Shown here in pieces: positions 11,014-22,042 of a DNA stretch of 30,000 nt; within the stretch, counting starts at the first letter, position 1, and each line of letters opens with the position of its first letter. This DNA comes from Chromera velia. Lineage: Eukaryota; Sar; Chromeraceae. The position numbers and the translations under genes were made by a program. The notes beneath the pieces were generated by a model, which was given only the letters and a program-made list of their open reading frames with translations, had not been told where the DNA came from and did not search any database. The stretch spans positions 1 through 30,000 of the forward strand of contig JAHBMJ010000867.1 of assembly GCA_018398765.1 (NCBI GenBank), written 5' to 3'.

Positions 11014-14000
11014 TCTCTCTCTCTCGGAGTCGGATGTCTCTTTTCAGATTTCTTCCTTTTCTTTATCGACTTTCTCTAAATGCACAAGGAGACACCGAGA
11101 AAGCAGTAAAGAGGTGTAGGAGAAAAAACAGAGGTAAATTCTCTCTCTCTCTCTCTCACACGCACACACACACACAAACACACAGAGGCAGAGAGCGCTT
11201 CAATTTCAAATTCCCTCTTTTTTCCTGCCTGCAGTCCTGTGGCCGAGAGCGTGACCGTCTGGAGTCCTCTCTGGATTCTCTGAAGAAGGAGAAGACCCGC
11301 CTGGAGGCCGAGGGGGAGGCAGAGAGAAGCGGGTCCTCTGCGGTTACCCTCCGACTGGTGGCAGAGAAGGAGGAGGCCTTGCGGAAGGCAGCAGAGGAGA
11401 AGACCCTGAGGACACACCTGGAGGCAGAGATGGTCTCCATACAGTCGGCTCGCATGGCAGACAGAATTGAGCTGGAAAGAATGGTAAGTCGCTTCCGTTG
11501 TCTCCAACAACTGACAGATACAAGACAGTGCTTCACTGTGTGGAGTGTGGTTGAATGACTGAATGGAAGGAAGAGCGAGTGCTTGACGGACTGAGTGACC
11601 ATTCTTCATGGGCATTCTTCGACCCTCCTGTCAGTGCGAAAATTGGCCGGGGGGCTTTGAAACACCAATTGGAAAGAAATTAATCATGGGGACGATGTAT
11701 TTTCATTGATCTAGATTGTCCTCTGTTCCTCTCTCTGTCTCAATGTGTCTCTCTCCATGCAGCACGAGACTCTTGGGGCCATTCAAGAGACCCTTGCCCA
11801 GGAGACGACTCAGAGACAAATGAGGGTCAGTCTGTCGGTCTGTCTGCTTATCCGTTGTCTGTTTGCTTGCCTGTTTGAGTGTCTATCCAGAGGGAGATAG
11901 TTGTCGTTAGTCTGTGTACACTTCTCTGATCAACTCACAGAAGATATTGTACTCGTGTTCCTCTATTTTGTGAGCTCTGACAATTTTCTCTCCTGTTTCC
12001 TTGACGAAGACGGTTGGCATCCACAGACATTGACGCAGACGGAGCAGCTGTCTTCCTTTGCGTTCCGGAGCTTTCCTTCGTTGTTCTCTCCACTTAGAGA
12101 GAAAGGAAGAGAACTTAACAGGAAAAGGGAAAGAGAGAACGATTTAGTCCGTGTTTTCTGTCTTTCTTTCTTTTATCCATTTACGCCCCCTCTCTGTGTT
12201 TTTCCTCACTCCGCCTTATGTGCAGGTCCAGGAAAGAATTGTGTGGAAGCAGGAGACGGCCAGTCTCCACAGACGCCTCTCTGCCCTCAAGAAGGCCAAC
12301 GCACACCTGGCCAAACACTTCTCCTTAATGGCGGGGAAGCAGAGGGAGAGCACGGGAGTTCTCGAGAGGCTGCAGGCAAGGGAGAACGAGAGGTTGCAGG
12401 AGGACGCAGAGAGGGAGGAGGAGGAGGCTGCTTATGCCACGCTTGCCGCCTGCTTTGCCCGAAAAGGGCAGCCTCAGTCAAAGTCGGGAAACCTCCCCCC
12501 TGCCTCGGGGCAGCCGCGACACGGCGCCACCTCGTCTCCTTGTCTGGCGATGCAGACTGCCCTTGAAGGAGAAGGAGTTCCAGAAGAAGGGGGGGGGCAG
12601 GAGGAGGACGTGCAAGAATTGAGAGAACGACTCGAAGAGGCCACACAACGGTACGTGGGTGGATGCACGACACTGTGGAGACTTGTGTATACAAGAGAGA
12701 GGCATCTTCTGTGTTGCCTTTTCCGAAAGTCAATTATGGTCCCCGTCCCTGAATTCATTTTTTCTCCTTGTCCCTCTATCATCTGCATGGATCTGATATG
12801 CCTTGCTTCCTGTCGGCTAGTTCTTTCTCTTCTCCCCGAAACTGGGCCCCGAGCTAGCTCGTGTACTTGTCGTGGTTTCCCTCTTTGACCTCTTTTTATT
12901 TCTTCCCACGGGGAAAACGGACGAAGAAGCAAGATCGCACAAAAGAGAAATCTGTCTTAACTCTCTTTTCTCTTCATTCTCGTGTCCTCCCCCCCCCCCT
13001 GTGCATGCATGCGCAGTATGGAGGCCCTGAAGCAGATGTACAGCAGTTGGAGAATTGCCGTTTTGAAGAACCAGGTTGGTCTTTCGGTCTCTCTATGGAA
13101 TTAAGGGATATTTTGTCCTGTCTTGCGCTTTCGCCCGCCTTGCTGTCTGCACATTTGCCCGTCGGGGTTCAGGTGCCCAGAAATGGATCGCACCGAGCAG
13201 CCGTCCGTGATTCAATGCCACTGCACGCACACTGTCCTATCATTGTTTTCCGTATTCTCCTACCGTTTCTTCTCTCTCTCTCTCTGCAGGCCAACGGAAC
13301 CTCCTCTTCCCAGGTTGCCCCCCCCCACCTGGAGGCCCTCTCTCTGGAGACAGTCAGACCCCCGTCTTCTCCATCACATACCATGTCAAGATCTCCATCC
13401 CCGTCCCCTCCCCTTGTCAGGCAGATTCCCATTCCCTCTCAACAGGCTTACGCGTCTTCCTCACTCTATCCCTCTCCTCATCCACAAGCAGGACCACACG
13501 CCACCCCCCAAATTCCACAGAGACCAGCCGCAAGTGGCCCTGATCTCTCCCCCCTCGCACCCTCCACCGTGCTCGTGCCAACAGACCCTGCAGGATCCCC
13601 GCCCTACCGTGATATCGCCGCACTCAGGGCTGCATACATGGCGGCAGCCTCAGGGCATCATCCAGCTGGAAGAAACATGAACCCGGAGGTCTCTCCCGCC
13701 ACTACATGGGCAGACGAGAGCAGAAGACTGGGGGGGCATCACCAGCGAGTGTTCCCTCACCCAGGGGCTCCCCATTTCGTCGGAGGATCTCTGCCAGTTC
13801 CTCCCGGAATGACTCTAGGAGAGATGATGTACAGGCCCATTCAAGGTCCTCTTGTAGAGGGGCGGCAGGGTCTACCGTCAAATTTTCAATTCGGGGGGGC
13901 TCCGCACAGACTTGAGGCTGGAGAGGTGGAGATGATGAGGGACCGTGGGGAAGGGACGACGATGAGGATGCGGAGGGTGATGACTGCAGACATCGCCCTT

Positions 14001-15485
14001 CAGGTCGCAGCAGCAGTCCCGGAACTTCCCCCTGAGTCCTCCTACGTGCATCTTCCTGTTGAACAAGTTGCGGTCAGTGGGAAAGGATTTTGAAAGTGGC
14101 CGCTTGATATTGGTGATGCGTCTCTTGACTGTCATGATATATCTGTGGGGATTTCCGAAGCATCCTCCAGTCACTTTCGTCCATTTGTTCATTCCATATT
14201 GAGCAGCACACTGACTCGTTCGCGAATCAATCGATGGGTCGAAATTTTCACTTGTCCCCCATTGAAACACTTCAGCTCACACGAAATTATTCACAGATCG
14301 CCCATTCAGATGAATTGAATTGCCCGCAACCCCCATTCTTTATCTATCCTTTCAATCTTCCTTTTCCCTTTCGCTCTAACCCTCTGTCTATGAATTTTGC
14401 TTCTCCCTCAACACGCATGCACGGGTCTATCTTTTTTCTGCATGTGTCGGCAAATGCATGCAGGCGCTGTGGATTCTGTGGAAGTCCAAACTGGAGCTCG
14501 TGCACGATCTGGTCAGACTCCGACACAGGTCCGATCGGTTCTCCTCTGTCGTGTCCCGCTGCAGCCGGCTGATGGACGACTCTCTATCAGAGAAGGATGC
14601 GGAGCTGCCCTCTGAGACACAGGCACAAGACTCTGAGGGCGCAAATGGCGCAGGGACCGCGTCCTCGTCTGCGGATGCAGTTGCTGCAGGGGCATTGAAG
14701 GAGACGGACATGCGCTTTCGGTTTCTGTTGGGAAGGGTGGCCGAGAGGATGAGCCAGACCGAGCTACAGCTTGCAGCCTCGGTCTTCCTTCTTTCCCATC
14801 CTTTGCAGATGATGGTCAGTGAGTGAGTGAGTGAGTGAGTGAGTGAGGGAGTGAGTGAGTAAGTGAGTGAGTGAGTGAGTGAGTGAGTGAGTGATCTCTG
14901 ATGAGAGGGCCACGCATGTTTTCGCGCTCGGACATTCAACTAATGCATGTGCTCCTGCATGTGCAAACAGCAGAGGGAGACAGAGGAGCCAGTGGAAAGG
15001 GACAGGCAGGCAAACGGTGATAAAGACAAACAGTGAGAGAGGCGCAGGCAGGCTGGCGGGGAGAAAGGAGAATGAGTTGCAAATCAATTAAGTGCATGCA
15101 TGGGGTGTTGATTTATTAACGCCCAGCCTGATTCTGAATGAAATGGCAATAGACTCTGAATGATCGACGAGTCTATGCACAAGTGGTCGCCAGAGGCCGC
15201 TGAGGCATTCGCGTTAGGCATTGGCTCACTCTCCGAGTCCCCTGTGATTTTACTTTCCGCCGCATGTATCGCCCAACGGGTGTGCCTGCCACTGTCTCAC
15301 GTCCTGTGTGTGTGCAGGAACTACGGCGGCTTGTGGAGGAATCCGCAGCAAGTCAGATAACCCCTGTTGCAAGCCGCATGGCTGCGTCTGCATCTCATCT
15401 CCTGGCGGAAAAGGTTTTAGGACCCCGAATGGCCGATGATTCAGAAAGCAGGGGGGGTGGGCCACTGGCAAGAGATGTCCACTGA
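8298..15485 (+). CDS. Large disordered/coiled-coil protein, function unknown (nine exons, about 1222 aa)
   Basis: Exons joined by GT-AG sites with consistent phases: 8298-8364, 8938-10442, 11235-11483, 11763-11825, 12226-12650, 13017-13074, 13290-14072, 14464-14814, 15318-15485 (TGA). They sum to exactly 1223 codons. Residues 1-50 are an acidic leucine-rich start (MSGVLNETELLDLLGSS, then LNDEELASLLGE) that could be a short linear binding motif. Residues about 50-440 are disordered, rich in Glu, Lys, Ser and Pro. Exons 2 (end) to 6 encode Glu/Arg/Lys coiled coil (for example DRLESSLDSLKKEKTRLEAE). Exon 7 is a Pro/Ser-rich disordered stretch. Exon 8 returns to helix (WKSKLELVHDLVRLRHRSDR). No enzyme domain, membrane segment or signal peptide is visible. 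A scaffold or cytoskeletal role is a guess from composition. The start is supported by continuous phase into exon 2; very small extra exons in introns could be missed. Confidence 0.75.
10930..11025. repeat. (CT)n microsatellite in intron 2
   Basis: This CT tract with occasional TTT interruptions lies inside the 792-base intron between 10442 and 11235. Its serine/leucine open frames are artefacts of the repeat. Confidence 0.9.
14815..14894. repeat. (GTGA)n repeat starting at a 5' splice site
   Basis: The intron after exon 8 opens GTCAGT and continues as about 19 tandem GTGA units with a few variants (GGGA, GTAA). Each unit reads GTGAGT, a good donor sequence, so the true donor is followed by an array of potential decoys. 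Only the first GT (14815) keeps the reading frame in the model given above. Confidence 0.85.
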
Positions 15486-18400
15486 TTATATTGTAGTGCT
15501 GAACAGCCGTTTTTCATGAAAAAGCTTTGTTTGACTACAGCTTTCAAAGATGGAAGAGAATTGTTTTATTGATAGCTTGAAGGTTATTTGCAGAATGTTA
15601 AAATCGTAGAATTCTATGTGTAAAGTGCTAGGTAAAGTGAATCTTTTACGTGGTTATTTCAAAATTATTCATTGTTAACTAACTGTAACTTCAGTAGTAA
15701 CATTTTTTTTTTAATTTTAATTCATGTTTATCATTTAAAACTGAATTAAATTGAATTAAATTGAGGCAGTTAAATATCCGAGTCATGATCATTAGGTGAT
15801 TTAACTGGTAGCCATCGTACACTGATTGTGAATGGTAATTCAGGTATGCATAGTCTGTTTATGCAACCTGGGCGGCTAGGCCTAGAGGAACGATGAAAAT
15901 GTCACGCCCAGTACCCCCTAAATAATACATAAACCAAATTTGTTACCAGAATTTCTTTAAAGTATTGTTTTCTTCATAAAATGTATAGCATAACGTTTCT
16001 AGTAAATTTTTTAAAGCTAATTAATTCCAGGCTTGCGAAGCAATTGCAAAGCAAAAAGCGCCCATTAACATAAGAATACAGATCGCACAACGCGTTGCAG
16101 GTGCAACCGGGAGGGGCACTTCTGATAATGAGAAAAAAATAAAGGATATGGTGTTGCTGTTATGCACAATTCTATCTAGAAGCGGTTCCAAAGCTATAGT
16201 CGACCATGATGTGATAGGTAGCGCTGGTCGGGAGACTAGCAACCGAAAGGGCCTAGACTCACGCCACCTTGGTCGATCACATCAAGATATTCTGATAAAA
16301 GGGAGATTGACTCACTAGCTCGTCCATCTATACAAAGAAACCATCGCAACACCTAGACTAATCTGAGGTGAGACGTTTGAAGGAATTAATGTATAGAGCA
16401 AGGTCGAGTGTCAGAAGAAGTGAGTGAGAGACCGAGAGGTCGCTCATTAAACCGTGATGCAAGCTTTCAATCAGAAAAGGGAAGCATGATCAGATCCACA
16501 CGAATGCATGCGCACAATTAATTGACGATTTGAAACTGCACTTAGATCTCAAAGGCTGTTGCGCAACATGCGGCCCCGGAAAGTCAAAGTTCACGCGGCC
16601 CGGGAAAGCGGCTGTCGTCGGGGCACCATGAAGCTATCGCCGCCATTATTTCTGGCGTGAATCTCTGTAGCTTTACGAGGATTTCCCTCTCTACAGCGGT
16701 AGCGCACTGAGTCTCGCACTAAACTACCAGAGAAGGAAGCAGTCAAAGAGCTAGGAAAGGTAGGAGAGGAGCTTGTAGCTTTACGCCGACTGTCTCAAGA
16801 AGGTCCATTCTGTCGATAAGGCAAGTTGAGGCGAATCGATCCGATTGGCATGCAGGCTTCCTCATCCCCCCCCCCCATAAATGTGTGCTCTGGGTTATCC
16901 TCAAAGCCTTGCTAGTGGCTTGGGATTTGGCATGCTAAATCTAGGATTTAACCCTCAATCATCATCATCATCATCAGGCTCCGCACTATATATTACATAA
17001 AAAAAAAAATAAAAGAAGAGAAAAAGTTTTTTTTTAATGGATTTTTTTTTTTTTAATCATGACATTTAATAGACAAACAACTGTTGTTCAAGTGTTGCAA
17101 GAGTGTTGCACGGGGTGTTGTGTTGAAAACCATGCATAGACTTTTCACTGGCAGTTGATATTAAAAAAAAAAAAAATAAAAGATTGCAAACTTTCTTTTT
17201 TTTACTATATTAATTCTTTTTTTTTATTTATGGAGTGCAGAGCCTAGAATTAATTAAAACACTCATTCTACCTTTTTTTAACAATATAAATTTTTAAGTG
17301 AATTAAGTTACCACAAAGTTACCCTAACACATGCCCTGCTAGCTCTGGCGACAGATAGACATAGCAGGAAGGCCCTAGGGCGGAACATATCAATCAATCA
17401 ATCAATCAATGCTAATTTCATTACTAAACAGATTTAATACCTTTCCCTTTGAGAACTAGTTGGGGAAGTTTCAATGTATTTCAATGTTTAATGATATATT
17501 CAGTGCCTATAGTTAGTAAATGGCGCAGTGTTCCCATTGGCTGACTACCAGCGACAGGTCACTCCACGCAGGCCCCCTTTGCAATGGCCCATGCACACTG
17601 TCACCCGCATGAGCCACTGAGCCAGTAATCTCTTGTCCACGGCCCACCCAAGAGGATCGAGGCACATCGAGTCATGGTTGACCTGAAGCAGGTTTGGAAC
17701 GCCGTCACATGAGAACCGGAAGGGCGCCACGTGTACATAACCATCGTCTTAATTATAACCGGAAACCAGACAACAAATTTGAGGGCTTCGATCGATCAAC
17801 TCTTCTCATGCATACCCTATCCCTACGACGCCCGGGAACTCATTCAGTTGCCATATCATGAAAAGAAAAACAAGGAACGCGGATCCTACTCACGGAAAGT
17901 CTGCTCTGATGAATCGAAAATGAAATGGAACAGCTCACACTTCCAACCACCCCTCCCACAGACGATCAAGCGACTTTACACGCTTCTACATGCACTCAAA
18001 ATCAATCATAAATCAATCTCAATGCGGCTGTTTGCGTGTGAACGACTCTGCTTGAGATCGTCCGTATCAGAGCTGTGCAGTCAGAGAAGAAAGACGATTT
18101 CTGAATCAGATCCAATGTCTACGACGGTTACTCACACGCAATCGACATGCATTTCCCAGACAGACAGGATCATCACTTTCCCCATACTTAGGTTCCCTTT
18201 GTTCATCCTCTTTACTTTCCAATTCCACGTACGAAAAGAAAGCGAAGAGCAAGAAAGAAACAGCAAGAGACAGAATGAGCCAACGACCGAATGTTGATAG
18301 AGGAGGTACGAAAGATGTGCGAGGAGTGGAATGGAGCGCTCCGAACTTGCCTCTACACTTGATTAAGTCAAAGAACCGACTCACATGCAGACAGTATGGC

Positions 18401-18636
18401 ATGCAGGCGAAGAAATGTGCACAGGCGGGGCAAAACGAAAGAAAAGATGAAAAGCATGTCCATTTGCCGTGACACGCACTCGAGCTGTCGATCCCTCAAG
18501 GTCTTACAGAATGAACAAACAGAGCTCACCAACAGATATGCACACGCATCCGTCCTTCGCAGACACAGTGACATGCCTACCGTGGAAATGCTTTTAAATT
18601 GATATCACTGTACTACTGATAAGGAAAGAGACCCGT
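15486..18636. other. AT-rich intergenic region without a supported gene
   Basis: The stretch from 15490 to about 17530 is AT-rich with long A or T runs (near 15705, 17025, 17050, 17165, 17215), an ATC repeat at about 16959-16976 and an ATCA repeat at about 17388-17409. An open frame without ATG at 16025-16318 and a 188-codon frame at 17731-18297 are the longest on the + strand; neither shows a domain. Part of 18300-18636 may be the 3' untranslated region of the sirtuin gene. No tRNA or rRNA was recognised by eye. Confidence 0.5.
16976..17245. repeat. Possible AT-rich MITE with short inverted ends
   Basis: AGGCTCCGCACT at 16976-16987 and AGTGCAGAGCCT at 17234-17245 are inverted copies with one mismatch. 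They are followed inward by poly-A and preceded by poly-T stretches that extend the imperfect pairing. The roughly 270-base unit is non-coding. No clear target-site duplication is visible, so this is a candidate only. Confidence 0.35.
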
Positions 18637-19560
18637 CTACTGCCCCAAAGACTGGAGAATTCCCTCCAGTGCCTTCTCGGAGGTTGTGGCCAGGCCCACT
18701 CCCTTTTCCCTTAGAGACCTGTGCTCAAATTCACAGTCCTCCTTTGATGGATTCACTCGGATCAGACAGCGACCCTCAGACCCCAGGTGGTCTGCGTTGG
18801 CCCGAATGGACCTGACCACAACCCCGGCTCCAATCTCCAAAACGGCGAGTCTTCTTTTGGAATCGGGAGTTTCAAACTTCTTGAGGAAACGTCGATAGTT
18901 TTCTCTTTGAACTCGTTCACGGGTGTCTTCAAAATTGAAGTCATCAAAAACCAGCACGTTGGGACGAAGGCACTCCCTCTTACAGCGAGGGCAAGAAGGG
19001 ACAAAGTCGTCCTTGGCAAGGTAGGGCAGATAGGGTGTGATTGGAAACAGTTCCTCACAGCAGGGCTCTGAGCACTGGAGGAAGGCCAGACTTCCGTGGA
19101 TCTCAAGGACATTGTCCTCAGACACACCACCAGACTTCAAATGAAGGGAATCACAGTTAGAAGTAACCGCAAAGCACCGGTCCTTTCCGAAGTAATCCAT
19201 CAACTGCTTCAAAAGGGCGTAGTCCCGAGCAGGCATCACATTGGCCCTTGCAACCCTCCACTTCCAATAGTCCCAGGCCTCCTTGGCGGTTTGGCACTTG
19301 AACATGCTGCCCACAGAGAAGTCAAACCAGTCCTTTGCCTCGGGAAGACGGTGCCCACGTTGTGCTTCGTTGTAACCCTCAAGAAAGCGGAGGAACTCAG
19401 GAGTCATCTTGCCGTCTTTGGACCGAAAGACGGAGACCCCAGACATGACTGACATTCCTGCTCCTGTCATCACGATCAGACCTCCTCCTTCTTCCTTGAC
19501 TGCAGCCAGCTTAGCTGCAGCATCCTGAAACAAGGAGCGGAGATCGTCTGATGATTGCAT
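18637..19560 (-). CDS. Sir2-family NAD-dependent deacylase (sirtuin), bacterial-like subgroup
   Basis: This intronless 307-residue protein has ATG at 19560 and TAA at 18637. Sirtuin motifs occur in order: GAGMSVMSGVSVFR (residues 33-46) for NAD binding, TSNCDSLHLKSGG (133-145, the TQNID-LH-AG motif with Ser for Gln), EIHGS with the catalytic His at 155, zinc cysteines at about 163, 167, 190 and 193, CLRPNVLVFDD (197-207), EIGAG (242-246) and IRVNPSKED near the C-terminus. Sirtuins remove acyl groups from lysine using NAD+. The TSN-D variant, the LRPNVL-F-D loop followed by a Q/R-rich helix, and EIGAG in place of EGTS resemble a bacterial Sir2 subgroup more than nuclear SIRT1-like enzymes. The usual HxAL after the ANxxP motif reads DYALL. 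No targeting peptide is clear. It is divergent from the ENO4-like gene. Confidence 0.92.
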   Translation of the reverse strand: MQSSDDLRSLFQDAAAKLAAVKEEGGGLIVMTGAGMSVMSGVSVFRSKDGKMTPEFLRFLEGYNEAQRGHRLPEAKDWFDFSVGSMFKCQTAKEAWDYWKWRVARANVMPARDYALLKQLMDYFGKDRCFAVTSNCDSLHLKSGGVSEDNVLEIHGSLAFLQCSEPCCEELFPITPYLPYLAKDDFVPSCPRCKRECLRPNVLVFDDFNFEDTRERVQRENYRRFLKKFETPDSKRRLAVLEIGAGVVVRSIRANADHLGSEGRCLIRVNPSKEDCEFEHRSLREKGVGLATTSEKALEGILQSLGQ

Positions 19561-20363
19561 CAGGCGAAGCAGGCGAAAAAGACACAGATTGATAGGAGTG
19601 GCTAATCGGTGTGGTGTCTAGAGGCCGCCGAACTTAGAGATACGTAGTTGACCAGACACTTGGCTTACCAAAGAATGAAGGCCGATCAGTAATAACGATT
19701 CCTCGACTTCTCTGACTTGCTGGGGGAGGGAATGAATCATCACCAAACGTGACCACCCCGAACCCTCAAGTCAAAACGTGATCAGGAAAAGATAGGAAAA
19801 GAGGATATGCGTACGCCGCGCGCGCGTGTGCCACAAAAGTCAACAGCTATTTTAGTTATAATTGACTGCGCGCATGCAGCGCGCGGCCCCGCGCGGCTCC
19901 GCATGCATGGTCCGCGTCGAGGCCGGCGTGCGTCGATGACGCGCTTTTTGTGCAACACCTTGCATGCATGCAACATGCAGCTAGCTCGATCATTAATTGT
20001 TTCACTTGAAGTACGGCCGGCGACGACTTAGTATATACGTACGTGATGATCGACATCATCGTGATGACGATCTTCGATCGTTCTGATTCCTTCACTGATC
20101 GCCGGAGAGCCTCGTGCTGTCACTCATCGGCTCCGCTCCCCTGGTTTCGACCAATCAAGCAGTGCAGTTTCTGGAACGTTAGACTGTATCTAAAACGCTG
20201 GTTTGCAAAGGTCTAGATCCGCGTAGACGGGCCAACTATTAGTACACGCAGTACGCCAGATACTCAACATCGAGGGGCCCGGAGTTCTGCAGAAGATCTG
20301 AATTTCAGTGTCACAACGTCTGCTTGAGTTCAGGGGTGAAGAGCCCATCAAAGACTCCAGTCG
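19561..20363. promoter_or_regulatory. Shared divergent promoter region
   Basis: This 803-base gap lies between the start codons of two divergent genes. TGCATGC-type palindromes stand at 19872-19878, 19901-19909 and 19961-19971. A short GC-rich block (about 19868-19930) with CGCGC and GCGCGGCCCCGCGCGG is followed by palindromes such as TACGTACGT (20037) and GATGATCGACATCATC (20045-20060). This would suit control of both genes from one site. Assignment as promoter rests on position and motifs only. Short open frames here are spurious. Confidence 0.5.
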
Positions 20364-21977
20364 ATGAGAGACGCTCGTCAGTCTGTAAGGGTTTTCTGTC
20401 TGATCGATTTCGGATTCTCTCGTCGTGCAGCTGAGTTTCTTTGCCTGTCAGTGCGGTCTTGATATTCCTTCACGCCATAGGTTTTCCACCTGCTTGCCGA
20501 AAGGCTTGTGCGCTTCTCTGAACTCCTGTTCTTTTACTCTTTCACTGCAAAGGAAACTGTTGTCCCGTGCTCTGTTGTCATGCCTATGTGCGTGCAGACT
20601 ATTTGCCGACGAAGGTTCGGCAGTACATCGAAGAGCACCAGGTGAGCGCATACACAGGTCTCTCAGTGAAGGAGACCCTGTGCGATTGGCAGAGCGTCGA
20701 GGATAGTTATGCGGACGGCATTGGGTAGATGGATACACGGGGCTGTTTCTTTGCATATGTAGAGCGTTTGGTGGCACTCGGGGGAGAAGTTCGTGAAGAA
20801 CAGCAGTAGGTATGCGTTTGACCGGTGCCATACCGCAGAGAGAAAAGCAGACGCGTGGCAACAGAGACCATGTTTCTTGCTCAACCGAGCGGCGGTGTTT
20901 TTTTCGACTTTGAGGATGTTGCGGACTTCTTCTTCCAGACTGCTCCTTTTCCTTTCTTCAATGACTTTTGTCTTCAGCCGACAGGTCGTCCTTTTACTCC
21001 TGCGCAGTCTCTCGGCGCACGAATAGATGGAGATGAAGGAACATGCGCTCACGCACAGAGAATCAGACACAGAGAGAGACAACACGATTCACCCGTCTGC
21101 AGAGGCTGATCCCTCCCTCCCTTCCTCCCTGCCTCTCTCTGCATGCAGTTGAACGAGAGGGTGAATGTGGTATTGAATGAAGTCCTGAAGGCCCTCCCTC
21201 CCGACCCTTGGGGGGCAATTGGAGGGAAGCTCTACGCGCACTCGGACGAGATTCCGGAGTTTGAAGGTCTAGAGTGCGTGTTTGAGGACGAAGACACTCT
21301 GACGGTCGGTCTGTGGGGTCTGTCTGTTCTTCCTTGCTGAGCATATGAGTGGATGCATGCATGTGTGAATTGACACTTGCTGCTCACATCCCATCCTGCA
21401 GGTGAATGTAGTGTTGAACGTCCGTGCCGCGAGGGTCGTGGTGCACTCCCTCAAGCTGCCTCGGTCGGACGTTCGGAGAGCGGAGGCACAGAGCGGAGAG
21501 GGGGGGGGGGAGACGACCCCTGACGACATCAGCAAGGGTGAACTCTCTCAGGAGGCAGCGTTGATCAACGGGTCAGATGGGGCAGGAGGTTGCGACAGAA
21601 AGAGGTGGAGTGGAAATGATTATTTCTCCTTCTGTCCGAAGGACTCCTTTGGAAGCCTCCTCTCTGTCTTTCTTTCTGGGATGATCTTTTTTTGTATTTT
21701 ACTTTCTTTTTCTCTGCCTCTGGCCACATTTTTTGCCCGCACATCAAGAACAAGAAAGAGCTGCAAGAGGTGGAAAGAGAACGAGAGAGACAGAAAGATG
21801 GGAACGCACACATGGGCATGCACAGACGCACGGAAAGAGAGAGAGAGGGTCAGATTGACAGCGAGGCTGTCTGAGCGACCAAAGACAACACAGGGAGATT
21901 CTGCGAAGAAAAGACCAGAGAATGTGTTCCGAAAGAGGGAAAGTGAGGCAGAAAGAGACGGTCCCTCTCTCCCTCTC

Positions 21978-22042
<65 letters not shown>

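Noticed and set aside
10713-11558. 281-codon frame with long Ser-Leu and Thr-His runs
   Set aside because: It reads through the CT and CA repeats of intron 2. Only its last part, in the same frame, is a real exon (11235-11483).
17731-18297. 188-codon + strand frame
   Set aside because: No domain or conserved-looking segment is visible, composition is like flanking intergenic DNA, and no promoter or splice context supports it.
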